Part shown: in pieces, positions 25,497 through 34,353 of the stretch
Layout of the letters: each line of letters begins with the position of its first letter
How positions within the stretch are numbered: the stretch's first letter is position 1
Source: Anaerolineaceae bacterium oral taxon 439
GTDB lineage: Bacteria > Chloroflexota > Anaerolineae > Anaerolineales > Anaerolineaceae
Assembly (NCBI GenBank): GCA_001717545.1
Contig: CP017039.1
Coordinates: 496,001-560,000, forward strand
Direction of reading: 5' to 3'
Length of the DNA: 64,000 bases
Notes under the pieces: generated by a model
Database searches by the model: none
What the model was told of the DNA's origin: nothing
What the model saw: the letters and a program-made list of their open reading frames with translations, nothing else
Position numbers and translations under genes: made by a program

Positions 25497-26293
25497 CCGC
25501 CGTCGCAGCCCATTGCGTTAATTTTTGCGGCAAGATAGCCGGCCCCGAACCCATTGTCGATATTGACGACGGCGATCCCATTCGCGCAGGCGTTCAGCAT
25601 CGTCAGCAGCGCGGCCAGCCCGTTAAACGAAGCGCCGTACCCGACGCTCGTCGGCAGCGCGATCACCGGGCAGCTGACAAGGCCGCCGACGACGCTCGCG
25701 AGCGCCCCTTCCATCCCTGCGGCGACGACGATGACACGCGAGGCGCGAATCTCGTCGAGCCGGTTGAAGAGGCGATGGATCCCGGAGACGCCGACGTCCT
25801 GGATCCGCAGCACGTCGTTCCCGATCAGCTCGGCGGTCAGCGCCGCTTCGGCGGCGACCGGCAGGTCGGCGGTTCCGGCGGTGATGACAGTGATCCCGGG
25901 ACGAAGCGGTTTTTCCGGGTCGCGGATATACAGGATCTTAGCCAGCGGGTCATATTCGGTTTCGGGAAGCTCGCACTGGATTCGGCCGTAAACGTCGGCG
26001 GCGATCCGCGTCGCCATGACGCAGCGATTCTTCGCGCGCAGCCGCCGGAAAAGCGTCACGATCTGGTCGTCGCTTTTCCCCTGTCCGAAGATGACCTCGG
26101 GGAACCCGGTCCGGTTCGCGCGGTCGGTATCGAGGACGGCGAATTCGCCGACGGCTTCGGCCTTCTTTTCGCGGTAGCGCGCGAGCGCGTCGTCGGGGCT
26201 CAGCCTTCCGGCGGCGACGGATTCGAAGATTTTTTTGAGCGCGCCGTCGCTTAAATCGAGCGTTTCGGCGGCGCTCGTTTGTTGATTGCGCAT
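25493..26293 (-). CDS. larB: Pyridinium-3,5-biscarboxylic acid mononucleotide synthase LarB
   Basis: A 266-residue protein. The N-terminal helical part (LKKIFESVAAGRLSPDDALARYR, FPEVIFGQGKS) is followed by a PurE-like carboxylase domain (GITVITAGTADLPVAAEAALTAELIGNDV, VIVVAAGMEGALASVVGGLV, PVIALPTSVGYGASFNGLAALLTMLNACANGIAVVNIDNGFGAGYLA). LarB carboxylates and hydrolyses nicotinic acid adenine dinucleotide as the first step of the nickel-pincer cofactor. The start chosen is ATG 26293, preceded on the minus strand by GAGGGA; the frame extends to 26422 but that part is not family-like. No larC or larA is in the window. Confidence 0.9.
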   Translation of the reverse strand: MRNQQTSAAETLDLSDGALKKIFESVAAGRLSPDDALARYREKKAEAVGEFAVLDTDRANRTGFPEVIFGQGKSDDQIVTLFRRLRAKNRCVMATRIAADVYGRIQCELPETEYDPLAKILYIRDPEKPLRPGITVITAGTADLPVAAEAALTAELIGNDVLRIQDVGVSGIHRLFNRLDEIRASRVIVVAAGMEGALASVVGGLVSCPVIALPTSVGYGASFNGLAALLTMLNACANGIAVVNIDNGFGAGYLAAKINAMGCDGG

Positions 26294-26420
26294 GATAATC
26301 CCTCGCGTTGGCGGATCGGTTCCGCGCTTCGGGCGCGGCCGTCCGTCTTCTTTTATAATAATAAACGGATTTATCGCGCTCGCGTCTTCTAACATGAAGC
26401 GGCGAGCGGAAAGGGGCTTC

Positions 26421-28907
26421 ATGACGATCGATCGGGATTCGGTCCGGATTCGGCGCTTCGCCGTTCTCGGCGGCGTTCTGGCGGCGGGCGCGCTGGCGTT
26501 GGCGCTGCTGGGACCGTTGCGGCTGGGCGCGCCGCCGCTGCGGAGGTCGCTTCTGAGTTGGGCGGCGGCGCTTCCGCCGGCCGCGGCGTTGATTTTCGCG
26601 GGAGCGGTCGTCAGCCGTCCGGGATTCCGGTCCGGATTGCGCGCTGCGTTTTCTGGCGGCGGGCGCCGGTTCGCGGTACTGACGACCTTGATCAGCGGCG
26701 GGGGGATCGCGGTCTGGGCGGCGCTGATCGTTCGGCTCCGCTTGGGAACGGCCGGTATTTTTGCGGACAGGGTCCTGTTGACGCGGCTGGAACCGGCGGC
26801 GCTGGCGGTTTGGGCGCTGAGCGCGGTTCTCTATCCCTTCCTCGCGGATTCGGCGGCGGCACGGGCGGGTCGGACGAAAGCGCGGATTTTTATTGCGCTG
26901 CTCGGGATCATGTCGCTGGTCGCGCTGACGGTTTGGCGGACGGGGCTCGGGCTGACGAAGGAAAACGCGTTCTGGGGCGAGCCGACGGTCCCGCTTCTCG
27001 AATGGCATCTTCTGGTCGTCTGGGCGCTGCTCCTGGCGGCGCTGCGGCTGGCGGTCTGGGGCGGCCTTCGGACTCCATTCGCCGCTCGATATTCGGCATG
27101 GCTCATCCCTGTCGCGATCTATTTGACGGCCGCGCTCGTCTGGCTTTCGATCCCGAATCAGCATGGGTTTTTCTCGCCGCCGGGACGCGAACCGAATTTC
27201 GAAACGTACCCGTTTTCGGACGGCGCTTTTTACGGTCATTACGCGCGCGCGCTGATGAACGGGATGGGGTTCAAGGGCGCGGATATTCCGCCGCGGCCGC
27301 TGTATATCCTGATCCTGGCGCTGTGTCACCTGCCATTCGGCGTCCGCTACGAATCGGTGATCGTTTGCCAGACGCTGATTTTAGCGCTGCTTCCGGTCGT
27401 GATCTATCAGGTCGGCGCTGCGCTGCATAGCCGCGGGGCGGGCGCCGCGGCGGCCGCGCTTTGTATTCTTCGCGAGACGCATGGTATTTTCGCGGCGACA
27501 TACGCGCATAACGTTTCGATCACGAAGTATTTTTTCGCCGACTTGCCGGCGGCGCTGGCGGCGGCGTTTTTTTTCTGGGCGTTGATTCAATATGCGGCCG
27601 CGGCGCGTTCCGGTTCGCCGCGCGCGCGGTTTTTCGCGCTGCTCAGCGGCGGGGCGCTGGGGATCCTGACGCTGATCCGAACGCAGAGCCTGATCCTGCT
27701 CCTCGTCGCGCTTCCGACCGCGATTTTCGCGAACCGGAACGCTGCGCTGAAGCGGCGCGCGGCCGTCGCCGGATGGCTCGTTCTGGGGCTGGCGCTCTGC
27801 GTATCTCCATGGCTGATCCGCAGCCGCGTAATCACCGGCTCGTTCGTCTTTGATCATCCGCGGACCCAGACAGGAGAGCTGGCCGCCAGCTACAATATCG
27901 GCGGGTTCGACCTGTCGCGCGAGGACGGGATGAGCGACGGGGCTTATCAGGAGAAGCTTTCCGCCGCGATCCGGCGGAATATAGCGGGCTATCCGGAAGA
28001 AATCGCTTCGTTCGTCATCGCGCATTTTTTCAACGCGCTGATCGCGTCGGTTCGCCTTTTCCCGGTTCGGACGGCGCTTTCGCGATATGACGAGCTGGGC
28101 GGCGGAACGGCGTTCTGGGAAACGGGGCTGGCGTCGGAAACGCCCGCCGTCGTTTCGATCGGGATGGTTGCCGGCTGCCTGTTGGCGGCGTATGGGATCG
28201 CCGCCGCCGTCCGGAAACGGGGGCGGCGCGGCTGCCTTCCGGCGATCGGGCTGATCGTTTTTCATTTCAGCACGGCGCTGGGCCGTTATTCCGCGGGACG
28301 TTACCTGATCCCGATGGATTGGGCGATGCTGCTTTACTTCGGGACGGCGCTGGCGGAGCTTCGCGACGACCTGACGCGCGCGGCCGGATGGCGTCCGGTC
28401 CGGCGGCGCGTGGACGTTTTCCCGCCCTGTTCGCTCCGTTCTTTTGGAAGTCGCGGCGTCTTCGCTTTAGCGGCGGTGTTGGCGCTCCTCGGAGCGGCGC
28501 TTCCGCTGGCGGGGCGACTGTTCCCAGCGACGCTCGTACCGGCGGGGCGCGCGGAAGTCGCGGCGAAATTAGGGCTGAGCGAAACGGATGCCGCGGCGTA
28601 TGATTACCTGCGGAGCGCGATCGCGATTTATCCGCGCTATTACGAGCCGGGGAGCGGCGAACCGGAGAGCGCGAAGGTTGGCTATGACGCCGCGCCGGAG
28701 GGACGGCTGATGTTTCTGACGCTGTCGCCGGGAGGGTTTGGAACGATGCGCCTCAGGACGGACGCCGCGCCGGCTTTTTTCCCGGATAACGCGACGGTTT
28801 GGATTGCCGGGAAGACGGACGGCGCGGTGACGGATGTGTCGCTGGTCCTGGTCGAGGCGGGGGATAAATCCGCGCTGATTCAAAGCGGGCCGCGGCGGAA
28901 GGAATAA
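26421..28907 (+). CDS. Large multi-pass membrane protein, GT39/GT83-like
   Basis: An 828-residue protein with a dozen or more hydrophobic segments and a soluble C-terminal part of about 150 residues. The first outer loop (FFSPPGREPNFETYPFSDGAFYGHYARALMNGMGF) has the acidic motif typical of polyprenyl-phosphate-dependent GT-C glycosyltransferases (SDGAFYGHYA), and RETHGIFAATYAHN lies after the next segment pair. It probably transfers a sugar outside the membrane; donor and acceptor cannot be read. The ATG at 26421 has AAGGGG just upstream; an in-frame extension to 26286 overlaps the larB promoter region and is rejected. It heads a same-strand cluster of similar membrane proteins. Confidence 0.65.
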   Translation: MTIDRDSVRIRRFAVLGGVLAAGALALALLGPLRLGAPPLRRSLLSWAAALPPAAALIFAGAVVSRPGFRSGLRAAFSGGGRRFAVLTTLISGGGIAVWAALIVRLRLGTAGIFADRVLLTRLEPAALAVWALSAVLYPFLADSAAARAGRTKARIFIALLGIMSLVALTVWRTGLGLTKENAFWGEPTVPLLEWHLLVVWALLLAALRLAVWGGLRTPFAARYSAWLIPVAIYLTAALVWLSIPNQHGFFSPPGREPNFETYPFSDGAFYGHYARALMNGMGFKGADIPPRPLYILILALCHLPFGVRYESVIVCQTLILALLPVVIYQVGAALHSRGAGAAAAALCILRETHGIFAATYAHNVSITKYFFADLPAALAAAFFFWALIQYAAAARSGSPRARFFALLSGGALGILTLIRTQSLILLLVALPTAIFANRNAALKRRAAVAGWLVLGLALCVSPWLIRSRVITGSFVFDHPRTQTGELAASYNIGGFDLSREDGMSDGAYQEKLSAAIRRNIAGYPEEIASFVIAHFFNALIASVRLFPVRTALSRYDELGGGTAFWETGLASETPAVVSIGMVAGCLLAAYGIAAAVRKRGRRGCLPAIGLIVFHFSTALGRYSAGRYLIPMDWAMLLYFGTALAELRDDLTRAAGWRPVRRRVDVFPPCSLRSFGSRGVFALAAVLALLGAALPLAGRLFPATLVPAGRAEVAAKLGLSETDAAAYDYLRSAIAIYPRYYEPGSGEPESAKVGYDAAPEGRLMFLTLSPGGFGTMRLRTDAAPAFFPDNATVWIAGKTDGAVTDVSLVLVEAGDKSALIQSGPRRKE

Positions 28908-28923
28908 GGGAAAGGATGTCAAG

Positions 28924-29907
28924 ATGAGATTTTTAGTCGCTGGATACGGATCGATCGGCCGCCGGCATTTACGCAACCTGCGCGCCCTGGGGCAGGAGGA
29001 TCTGGTGTTATTGCGTTCGGGACGCAGTACGCTCCCCGAGGATGAGATCAAAGATGTTCCCGTTGTCAGGACGATCGAAGCAGGGCTTTCCTATTGCCCC
29101 GACGGCGTCGTCGTCGCGAACCCCACCGCGCTGCATCTGGCGGTTGCGCTGCCGGCGTTGGCGGCCGGCTGCGCTGTTTTGATGGAAAAGCCGATCGACG
29201 GCGGGCTTCAACCGGTTCTCGCGGAGCGGGCGGCGCTTGAAGCGGGGGCGGATCGCTTCCTGATGGGGTTTCAGTACCGGTATCATCCTGGCCTGATCCA
29301 GGTACGCAGCCTGATTGCGGAAAATACGATCGGACGCGTCCTTTCCTACCGGATCCACTGGGGCGAATACCTCCCGGAATGGCACCCGTGGGAGGATTAC
29401 CGCCGCTCGTACGCGGCGCGCGCGGATTTAGGCGGCGGCGTGCTGCGGACCCTCTGCCATCCGCTCGACTATAGCGCCTGGCTCTTCGGCGAACCGGCTC
29501 AGCTCTGGGGCTACAGCGGTAAGGTTTCCAATCTGGAGCTTGAGGTCGACGATCTGGCCGAGATCGGGATCCGGCATGAGACAGGGATTGTCGGCTCGAT
29601 TCATCTGGACTATTTTCGCCGTGCGGCGCGGAACGACATGGAGATCGTCGGCAGCGAGGGCGTTATCCGCTGGCGGAACGACGACGGGCAGGTCTGCGTC
29701 CTGAAGCCGGGGCGGACGCCGGATCTCTGGACGCCGCCGGCGGGGTTCGAGCGGAACTGGCTCTTCCTGGAAGAGGCGCGTGAATTTATTGCCGTGGCGC
29801 GTCGTACTGCGGAACCGTCCTGCACGGTCGGCGACGGGATTCGCGTGATGCGGATGATTGAGGCTGTGCGGACGTCGATGACGGAGGAGCGCTTTGTCCG
29901 GCTGTAA
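28924..29907 (+). CDS. Gfo/Idh/MocA family oxidoreductase
   Basis: A 327-residue NAD(P)-dependent dehydrogenase. The nucleotide motif GYGSIGRRHLRNL is at residues 7-19; VLMEKPIDGG contains the conserved EKP lysine; FQYRYHPGLIQVR and the later GGGVLRTLCHPLDYSAWLFG carry the sugar-binding and catalytic His region. Members oxidise or rearrange sugars and nucleotide sugars. Lying between membrane glycosyltransferase-like genes, it probably makes or modifies a sugar for a surface glycan. AAAGGATG precedes the ATG. The next gene starts 14 bp before its stop. Confidence 0.88.
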   Translation: MRFLVAGYGSIGRRHLRNLRALGQEDLVLLRSGRSTLPEDEIKDVPVVRTIEAGLSYCPDGVVVANPTALHLAVALPALAAGCAVLMEKPIDGGLQPVLAERAALEAGADRFLMGFQYRYHPGLIQVRSLIAENTIGRVLSYRIHWGEYLPEWHPWEDYRRSYAARADLGGGVLRTLCHPLDYSAWLFGEPAQLWGYSGKVSNLELEVDDLAEIGIRHETGIVGSIHLDYFRRAARNDMEIVGSEGVIRWRNDDGQVCVLKPGRTPDLWTPPAGFERNWLFLEEAREFIAVARRTAEPSCTVGDGIRVMRMIEAVRTSMTEERFVRL

Positions 29908-31717
29908 ACGGGGCGCAGGAGCGGAGAGCGCGCTTTGTCGCCGGAAGCCGCCCCGGTTGATCCTGCTGGACGCGGGCGCGCTCCTGGCGTATCTGATCCT
30001 CGCGATTGCGTTTACCCGCCCGCTTTGGGCGACGTTGACGGACGGGATTATCGGCCGGATTGGCGACAATATCTATTTTATCTGGCTGGTCGGCTGGTTT
30101 AAGAAGGCGTATTTTTCGCTCGGCGTCGATCCGATGAATGTCTGGTTCCTGAATTATCCGGCGGGCTGGTCGTTGGCGTCTACCGAAATTGCTCCGGCGC
30201 AGCTGGCGATCGCGGTCCCGTTCGCGCTCTTGGGCGGCGAGACGTTCGGGTATAACGCAGCGCTGCTGATCAGCTTCGCGCTGTCGGGCTGGTTCTGCTA
30301 TCATTGGGTCGCGTCGCTGACCGGATCGCGCCGCGCCGGTTTCCTTTCCGGCGTGATTTTCGCCTGTCTCCCGTATCGTCAGGCGCATTTTCTGGCGGGT
30401 CACCTGAACCTGTCCGGGACGCAGTGGCTTCCGCTTTTTTTCTGGGGCTGGTTCGAGATTCTGCGGGCGGATCGCGCGGACGGGCGCGCTGCGCTGTGGC
30501 CGGCGCTGCTCGCTGCGTTGGGGCTGGGGCTGACCGCTCTCTGCTCTCAGTATTACGCGTTCATGCTGATATTTCTTTCCGGGTCGCTGATGATCCTGAC
30601 GCTGGTCCTTCGGGACCGAAAGCGGTTCCGATCGGCGGCGTTCTGGAAGACGCTCGCGGCTTTCGTCGTTTTTTCGCTTCCGCTCCTGATCGTCGCGGAG
30701 GCGCCGTTCCTGACGCTGAACGCTTCGGGCGCGCTCCCCGACCGCGATCTTTCCGCCGTTCGGCAGTATTCCGCGTCGGTCAGCGATTTCTTCCTGCCGG
30801 CGACGACGCATTTCGCCTGGGGCGGGCGCGTCGGCTCGATATTTCGTCGGGACCTCTGGATCGAATCGACGTTATACCTCGGGGTCGCGGCGCTGGCGCT
30901 CTTTTTCGTCGGTCTGACGCTGCGGCGGCGCCCGGGAGGGGAACGGACGCGCTGGCTCTGGTTCCTGCTCTCTGCCGGCGTTCTTCTCAGCGCGCTTCTG
31001 GCGATGGGGACCGATCTGCATTGGAACGAGCGTCCGGTCGAACTGCCGCTGCCGTCGGCGCTGGCGGAGCGGCTGGGGCGCGGATCGCTCCCGCTCCTTC
31101 TCCCCGGATATTTCCTGTTCCGGTTCGTTCCGTTTTACGCGAAGATCCGGGCGACGATGCGTTTCGGCCTGTTTACCGGACTGTTCGTCGCCGTTGGCGC
31201 AGGGTTGGGCGCGGCCCGGCTCCTCGGTCGGACCCGGCGGCGATATGGCACGGCACTTTTTCTGGGCCTGATTTTAATCTGCGTCCTCGATTTTTATCCG
31301 AAATCGTTTCCGGAGCGCGCCGAAATCGCGCCGCGTCCGGTCGATCTCTGGCTGGCGGGAGAAGCGGGCGAAGGCGCGGTCATGCGGCTGCCGTTCGCGC
31401 TGAACGACGATCAGGCGGCGACGTACGCTACGCTGATTCATGGGAAGCCGTTCGTCGGCGGCTTTTTCAACGCTTTCCCGACGGCGCAGTATCGAAAAAT
31501 TCGCCCGGTCATGGAGACGTTTCCTTCCATGGAGGCGCTTCAGCTCGCGAAGGAACTGGGCGTCGGTTATTTCATTCTCGAACGCGACGACGCGCTCCCG
31601 GAAGCGGAACGCGCCGCCGTCCAGGTCGCGACGGGCGAACGGGCGGAAGCGCTCGGACTGATCCGCCTGTATCAGGACGCGGACGTGATCGTCATGGGTT
31701 TTCAGGAGGACGAATGA
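29894..31717 (+). CDS. Multi-pass membrane protein, probable glycosyltransferase
   Basis: A 607-residue protein with about 11-13 hydrophobic segments and a soluble C-terminal domain. The first loop has DGIIGRIGDNIYFIWLVGWFKKAYF and LNYPAGWSLASTEIAPAQ, resembling the outer loop of GT-C enzymes, and GVIFACLPYRQAHFLAGHLNLSG follows. I cannot name the family with certainty. The start is TTG at 29894, inside the end of the oxidoreductase gene, with GGAGGAG 5 bases upstream. Its stop overlaps the next ATG (ATGA at 31714-31717), so three genes are translationally linked. Confidence 0.65.
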   Translation: MSGCKRGAGAESALCRRKPPRLILLDAGALLAYLILAIAFTRPLWATLTDGIIGRIGDNIYFIWLVGWFKKAYFSLGVDPMNVWFLNYPAGWSLASTEIAPAQLAIAVPFALLGGETFGYNAALLISFALSGWFCYHWVASLTGSRRAGFLSGVIFACLPYRQAHFLAGHLNLSGTQWLPLFFWGWFEILRADRADGRAALWPALLAALGLGLTALCSQYYAFMLIFLSGSLMILTLVLRDRKRFRSAAFWKTLAAFVVFSLPLLIVAEAPFLTLNASGALPDRDLSAVRQYSASVSDFFLPATTHFAWGGRVGSIFRRDLWIESTLYLGVAALALFFVGLTLRRRPGGERTRWLWFLLSAGVLLSALLAMGTDLHWNERPVELPLPSALAERLGRGSLPLLLPGYFLFRFVPFYAKIRATMRFGLFTGLFVAVGAGLGAARLLGRTRRRYGTALFLGLILICVLDFYPKSFPERAEIAPRPVDLWLAGEAGEGAVMRLPFALNDDQAATYATLIHGKPFVGGFFNAFPTAQYRKIRPVMETFPSMEALQLAKELGVGYFILERDDALPEAERAAVQVATGERAEALGLIRLYQDADVIVMGFQEDE

Positions 31718-33357
31718 GGCTCCGGATAAAAAATTCAAATTCATCGCTGCTTTGGGCTGGCGCGCTTGGAAGCGCGTTCGCCGGCGCGCTCCTGCTGTGG
31801 GTGAGCATGTCGCAGTCAGTCGGGATCGGCGGCGACGCGGTTATTTATCTCGAATCGGCGCGGAATTTTGCCGCCGGGCGCGGGATCGGACTGATCCAGC
31901 CGGACGGTACGTTCCGCCTGATCCCCTATTTCCCGCCGTTTTATCCGATCGTCCTCGCCGGTTTCGCGAAGCTCGGAATGGAAATCCTTTCGGCGGCGAA
32001 GCTGATCAATCTGGCCTGCTTTATGCTGATGATCGCGTTGGTCAGCTGGGGCGTCGGGCGGGCGGCGAAGCGCTGGTACGTCGGCTGGCTCTGCGGCGGG
32101 CTGCTGGCGGGGTCGCCGATTCTGGTTCCCGGGTATTCATGGGCGATGTCCGAGCCGCTGGCGAATTTATTCGCGGTGGGAGCGCTGGCGTTCCTGCTGC
32201 GTTCTTTTGAGGCGGAGGGCTGCGGGGCGTCGTTTGCGTTGTCGATCGGCTGCGCGGCGGCGGCGGCGGCGACGCGCTACTCGATGATCCTTGTCCCGAT
32301 CGCCGGAGCGGGACTGACGCTGATCCTCGGCCGGAGCCGGACGGCGGCGCGCCGCGTTTTCGCGGCGTTCCTTTATGGGGCGGCGTCGCTGCTCCCGTTG
32401 GGGGGATGGATGGCGTATGATCATGCGGTGACGGCGACGACCGCGTCCCGTTCGCTTCTTGACCGTTCGGAGCTGACGCATGAAATTTTTCGCTACCTGC
32501 GGGAGATGGGGATCGTAATTCAGGGTTGGTTCGTTCCAGAATCATGGTTGGCGAGGCTCGATTGGCGGGAATTTCCGGCCCTGGCGGCTGCGCTGCTGCT
32601 GATCGGGCTGCTGCTGATTGTCCTGATCGCTGCGGCGACGGTTCGCATCGGGGGCGGCAGGGACCGGGACGAGCCGTCGAATACGCTGCTGCTGGCGGCG
32701 GCCGCGTTTATACTGGGATATATCGCGCTGATCGGCGCGGTTTCGGTAAGGACGTATCCGCCGATTACGATCGGCCAGCGCATGTTCCTTCCGGCGCACA
32801 TTGCGGCGATCGTGGTTTTTTCGCTGTTGGTCGGGTCGGATTGGACGGCGCGGGAGGCGCGGACGAAAGCCGGCTTCGCGGTGACGGCGCTTTGCGCGCT
32901 GCTGGCCGTCGGGTTTTTTACGCTGAGAACCGTCCGGATCGCGCGCCAGAACGCTGTTTCCGGTTTCGCCTTCGACGCGCCGGGCTGGCGGGAATCGGAG
33001 ACGATCGCGGCGCTGAAAACGCGGATGGGCGGCGACAGCGTGATTGTTTCGAACGAGGAAACGGCGCTGCGGCTGTACCTTGAGCGTCCGATCTGGCAGC
33101 TGCGCGAGATTTACGCCGGCGCGGGCGATCCGTTCCCGCCGTCGTTCAGCGACAGAACCGCCGCCACGGGAGATCCGGCGCGGGCGGCGATTCTCGCGCC
33201 GGACGGGATCCTCGTCCTTTTCGACAGTTTTGAAGATCAGCTGGCCGAGCTTTACGGCGGAAACGGCGCGGAGCTTGCGAAGCGGCTGACCGAGGGGCTG
33301 ACGCTCGTTTACGACGGCGGCGACGGGAAGATTTACCGCTTCGACCCGGTTCCATAA
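31714..33357 (+). CDS. GT39-like membrane glycosyltransferase
   Basis: A 547-residue protein with about 11-12 hydrophobic segments. After the first segment, SVGIGGDAVIYLESARNFAAGRGI holds the acidic motif of dolichyl/polyprenyl-phosphate-mannose transferases (GGDAVIYL), and LIPYFPPFYPIVLAGFAKLG is typical of the GT39 family. The periplasmic C-terminal part (from about residue 410) has SVIVSNEETALRLYLERPI. It likely glycosylates a protein or lipid outside the membrane. AGGAGGA lies 4 bases before the ATG. The same frame stays open far upstream inside the previous gene, but that is a shadow. Confidence 0.75.
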   Translation: MRLRIKNSNSSLLWAGALGSAFAGALLLWVSMSQSVGIGGDAVIYLESARNFAAGRGIGLIQPDGTFRLIPYFPPFYPIVLAGFAKLGMEILSAAKLINLACFMLMIALVSWGVGRAAKRWYVGWLCGGLLAGSPILVPGYSWAMSEPLANLFAVGALAFLLRSFEAEGCGASFALSIGCAAAAAATRYSMILVPIAGAGLTLILGRSRTAARRVFAAFLYGAASLLPLGGWMAYDHAVTATTASRSLLDRSELTHEIFRYLREMGIVIQGWFVPESWLARLDWREFPALAAALLLIGLLLIVLIAAATVRIGGGRDRDEPSNTLLLAAAAFILGYIALIGAVSVRTYPPITIGQRMFLPAHIAAIVVFSLLVGSDWTAREARTKAGFAVTALCALLAVGFFTLRTVRIARQNAVSGFAFDAPGWRESETIAALKTRMGGDSVIVSNEETALRLYLERPIWQLREIYAGAGDPFPPSFSDRTAATGDPARAAILAPDGILVLFDSFEDQLAELYGGNGAELAKRLTEGLTLVYDGGDGKIYRFDPVP

Positions 33358-33558
33358 AGGCGAAGGCGTTTCTCCTGTCCTGTCGTGAGAACGGGAAGAA
33401 AGTCATGAAAAAATAAGGATGTCATCAATTCGGGCGGGCGGACGCTGCTATAGCGCTGGGGTTCCGCTCCGTTTCTTCGAAATTTTCGCGGCTGAAAGAC
33501 CAAAATACAGGCGTGCGGCGATACGGTTTTGCCTGTGTACCGAAAATATACGGCCGGT

Positions 33559-33587
33559 TTGAGCCTGCGCGGGTTCTATGCTAAAAT
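33559..33587 (+). promoter_or_regulatory. Predicted promoter of nrdR-nrdJ
   Basis: TTGAGC at 33559-33564 and TAAAAT at 33582-33587 with a 17-base spacer form a reasonable sigma-70 promoter; transcription would start near 33594. The two NrdR-box-like sites lie directly on and after this start. A second TATAAT at 33793-33798, without a good -35, is nearer to nrdR. The rest of the gap 33358-33859 shows no gene. Confidence 0.5.
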
Positions 33588-33593
33588 TTATTT

Positions 33594-33640
33594 TGCGCTA
33601 TATGCAGGGAAATCGGTTATGCGAAACCCTATATATAGCA
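33594..33640. promoter_or_regulatory. Tandem NrdR-box-like sites, 31 bp apart
   Basis: Site 1 has CTATAT at 33598-33603 within TGCGCTATATGCAGGG; site 2 is AACCCTATATATAGCA at 33625-33640, with the palindrome CTATATATAG at 33629-33638. The two sites are exactly 31 bp apart, three helical turns. NrdR boxes (roughly ACAC-A/T-ATATAT-A/T-GTGT) are known to occur in pairs at such spacing in front of ribonucleotide reductase operons. Site 1 is degenerate in its right half. The match supports repression of nrdR-nrdJ by its own first product. Confidence 0.6.
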
Positions 33641-33859
33641 AAAATGGAAACGCGAAATTGGCCCGGCGCGCTGCGGCTGGCAAGGCGGCGGCGATCGGGA
33701 TCCTGAGGCTTCGAAACGGGACCGGCGAAAGGGGTTGATCCGATTGGAGGTTCCGGGCGTCATGTTGGATGGGCCGATTTCATAAAGGCGAGTATAATAG
33801 AACAAATGTTTGCGCAGATGGTGATTTTGTCTGCGGATTTGATTTCAGGAGAGCGTCAG

Positions 33860-34318
33860 ATGATTTGTCCGTTTTGCGGTGCAGAAAAGACCCGTGTAAT
33901 CGATACGGGCGAGAAGTGCGACGGCACGGTTGTTCAGCGTCGCCGGCAGTGCGTCAGCTGTAAAAAGCGATTTAATACGTATGAACGTTCCAGCCTTGGA
34001 ATGCCGATGGTGATCAAGGAGGACGGCTCGCGGCAGACGTTCAGCCGGGATAAGCTGGCGCGCGGGATTCGGATTGCCTGCGCGAAGCGGCCGGTTCCGG
34101 CCGGACGGATCGACGCGCTCGTCGACGAGATTGAACGCGATTTACAGAATTCTACCAGACGGGAAATCAACTCCCGGACGATCGGCGACAAGGTCATCGC
34201 CGGACTGAAGACGATCGATCCGATCGCCTATATTCGCTACGCGATCGTCTATTTCAAGCTGGACGATTTATCCGCGATTCGGGCTGAAATCGATCGGCTG
34301 ACTTCCGAAGGTTTATAA
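33860..34318 (+). CDS. nrdR: Transcriptional repressor NrdR
   Basis: A 152-residue protein of normal NrdR length. The N-terminal zinc ribbon has CPFC at residues 3-6 and CVSC at 31-34, with RRRQCVSCKKRFNTYER between ribbon and ATP-cone. The ATP-cone (about residues 47-137) has VIKEDGSRQTFSRDKLARGI and GLKTIDPIAYIRYAIVYFKL. NrdR senses the ATP/dATP ratio and represses ribonucleotide reductase genes. The ATG at 33860 has AGGAGAG 6 bases upstream; the open frame from 33806 adds an unrelated extension. nrdJ follows after 35 bp. Confidence 0.95.
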   Translation: MICPFCGAEKTRVIDTGEKCDGTVVQRRRQCVSCKKRFNTYERSSLGMPMVIKEDGSRQTFSRDKLARGIRIACAKRPVPAGRIDALVDEIERDLQNSTRREINSRTIGDKVIAGLKTIDPIAYIRYAIVYFKLDDLSAIRAEIDRLTSEGL

Positions 34319-34353
34319 ACGACAGCGCTTATGGAAAGGTTTGGTGAAGGCAG

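Noticed and set aside
25950-27329. 459-codon minus-strand frame
   Set aside because: Arg/Pro/Gln-rich composition typical of an antisense shadow in GC-rich DNA; it overlaps larB and a real membrane protein gene.
29786-30811. 341-codon minus-strand frame
   Set aside because: Antisense shadow of the Gfo/Idh and membrane protein genes, with no ribosome site and an Arg-rich composition.
30304-31713. Open frame continuing upstream of the 31714 membrane protein
   Set aside because: It lies wholly inside the 29894 gene in another frame, is Arg/Gly-rich without membrane pattern, and the ATG at 31714 has a strong ribosome site.
33529-33738. 69-codon ORF before nrdR
   Set aside because: It covers the predicted promoter and both NrdR-box-like sites, lacks a ribosome site and has no recognisable motif.
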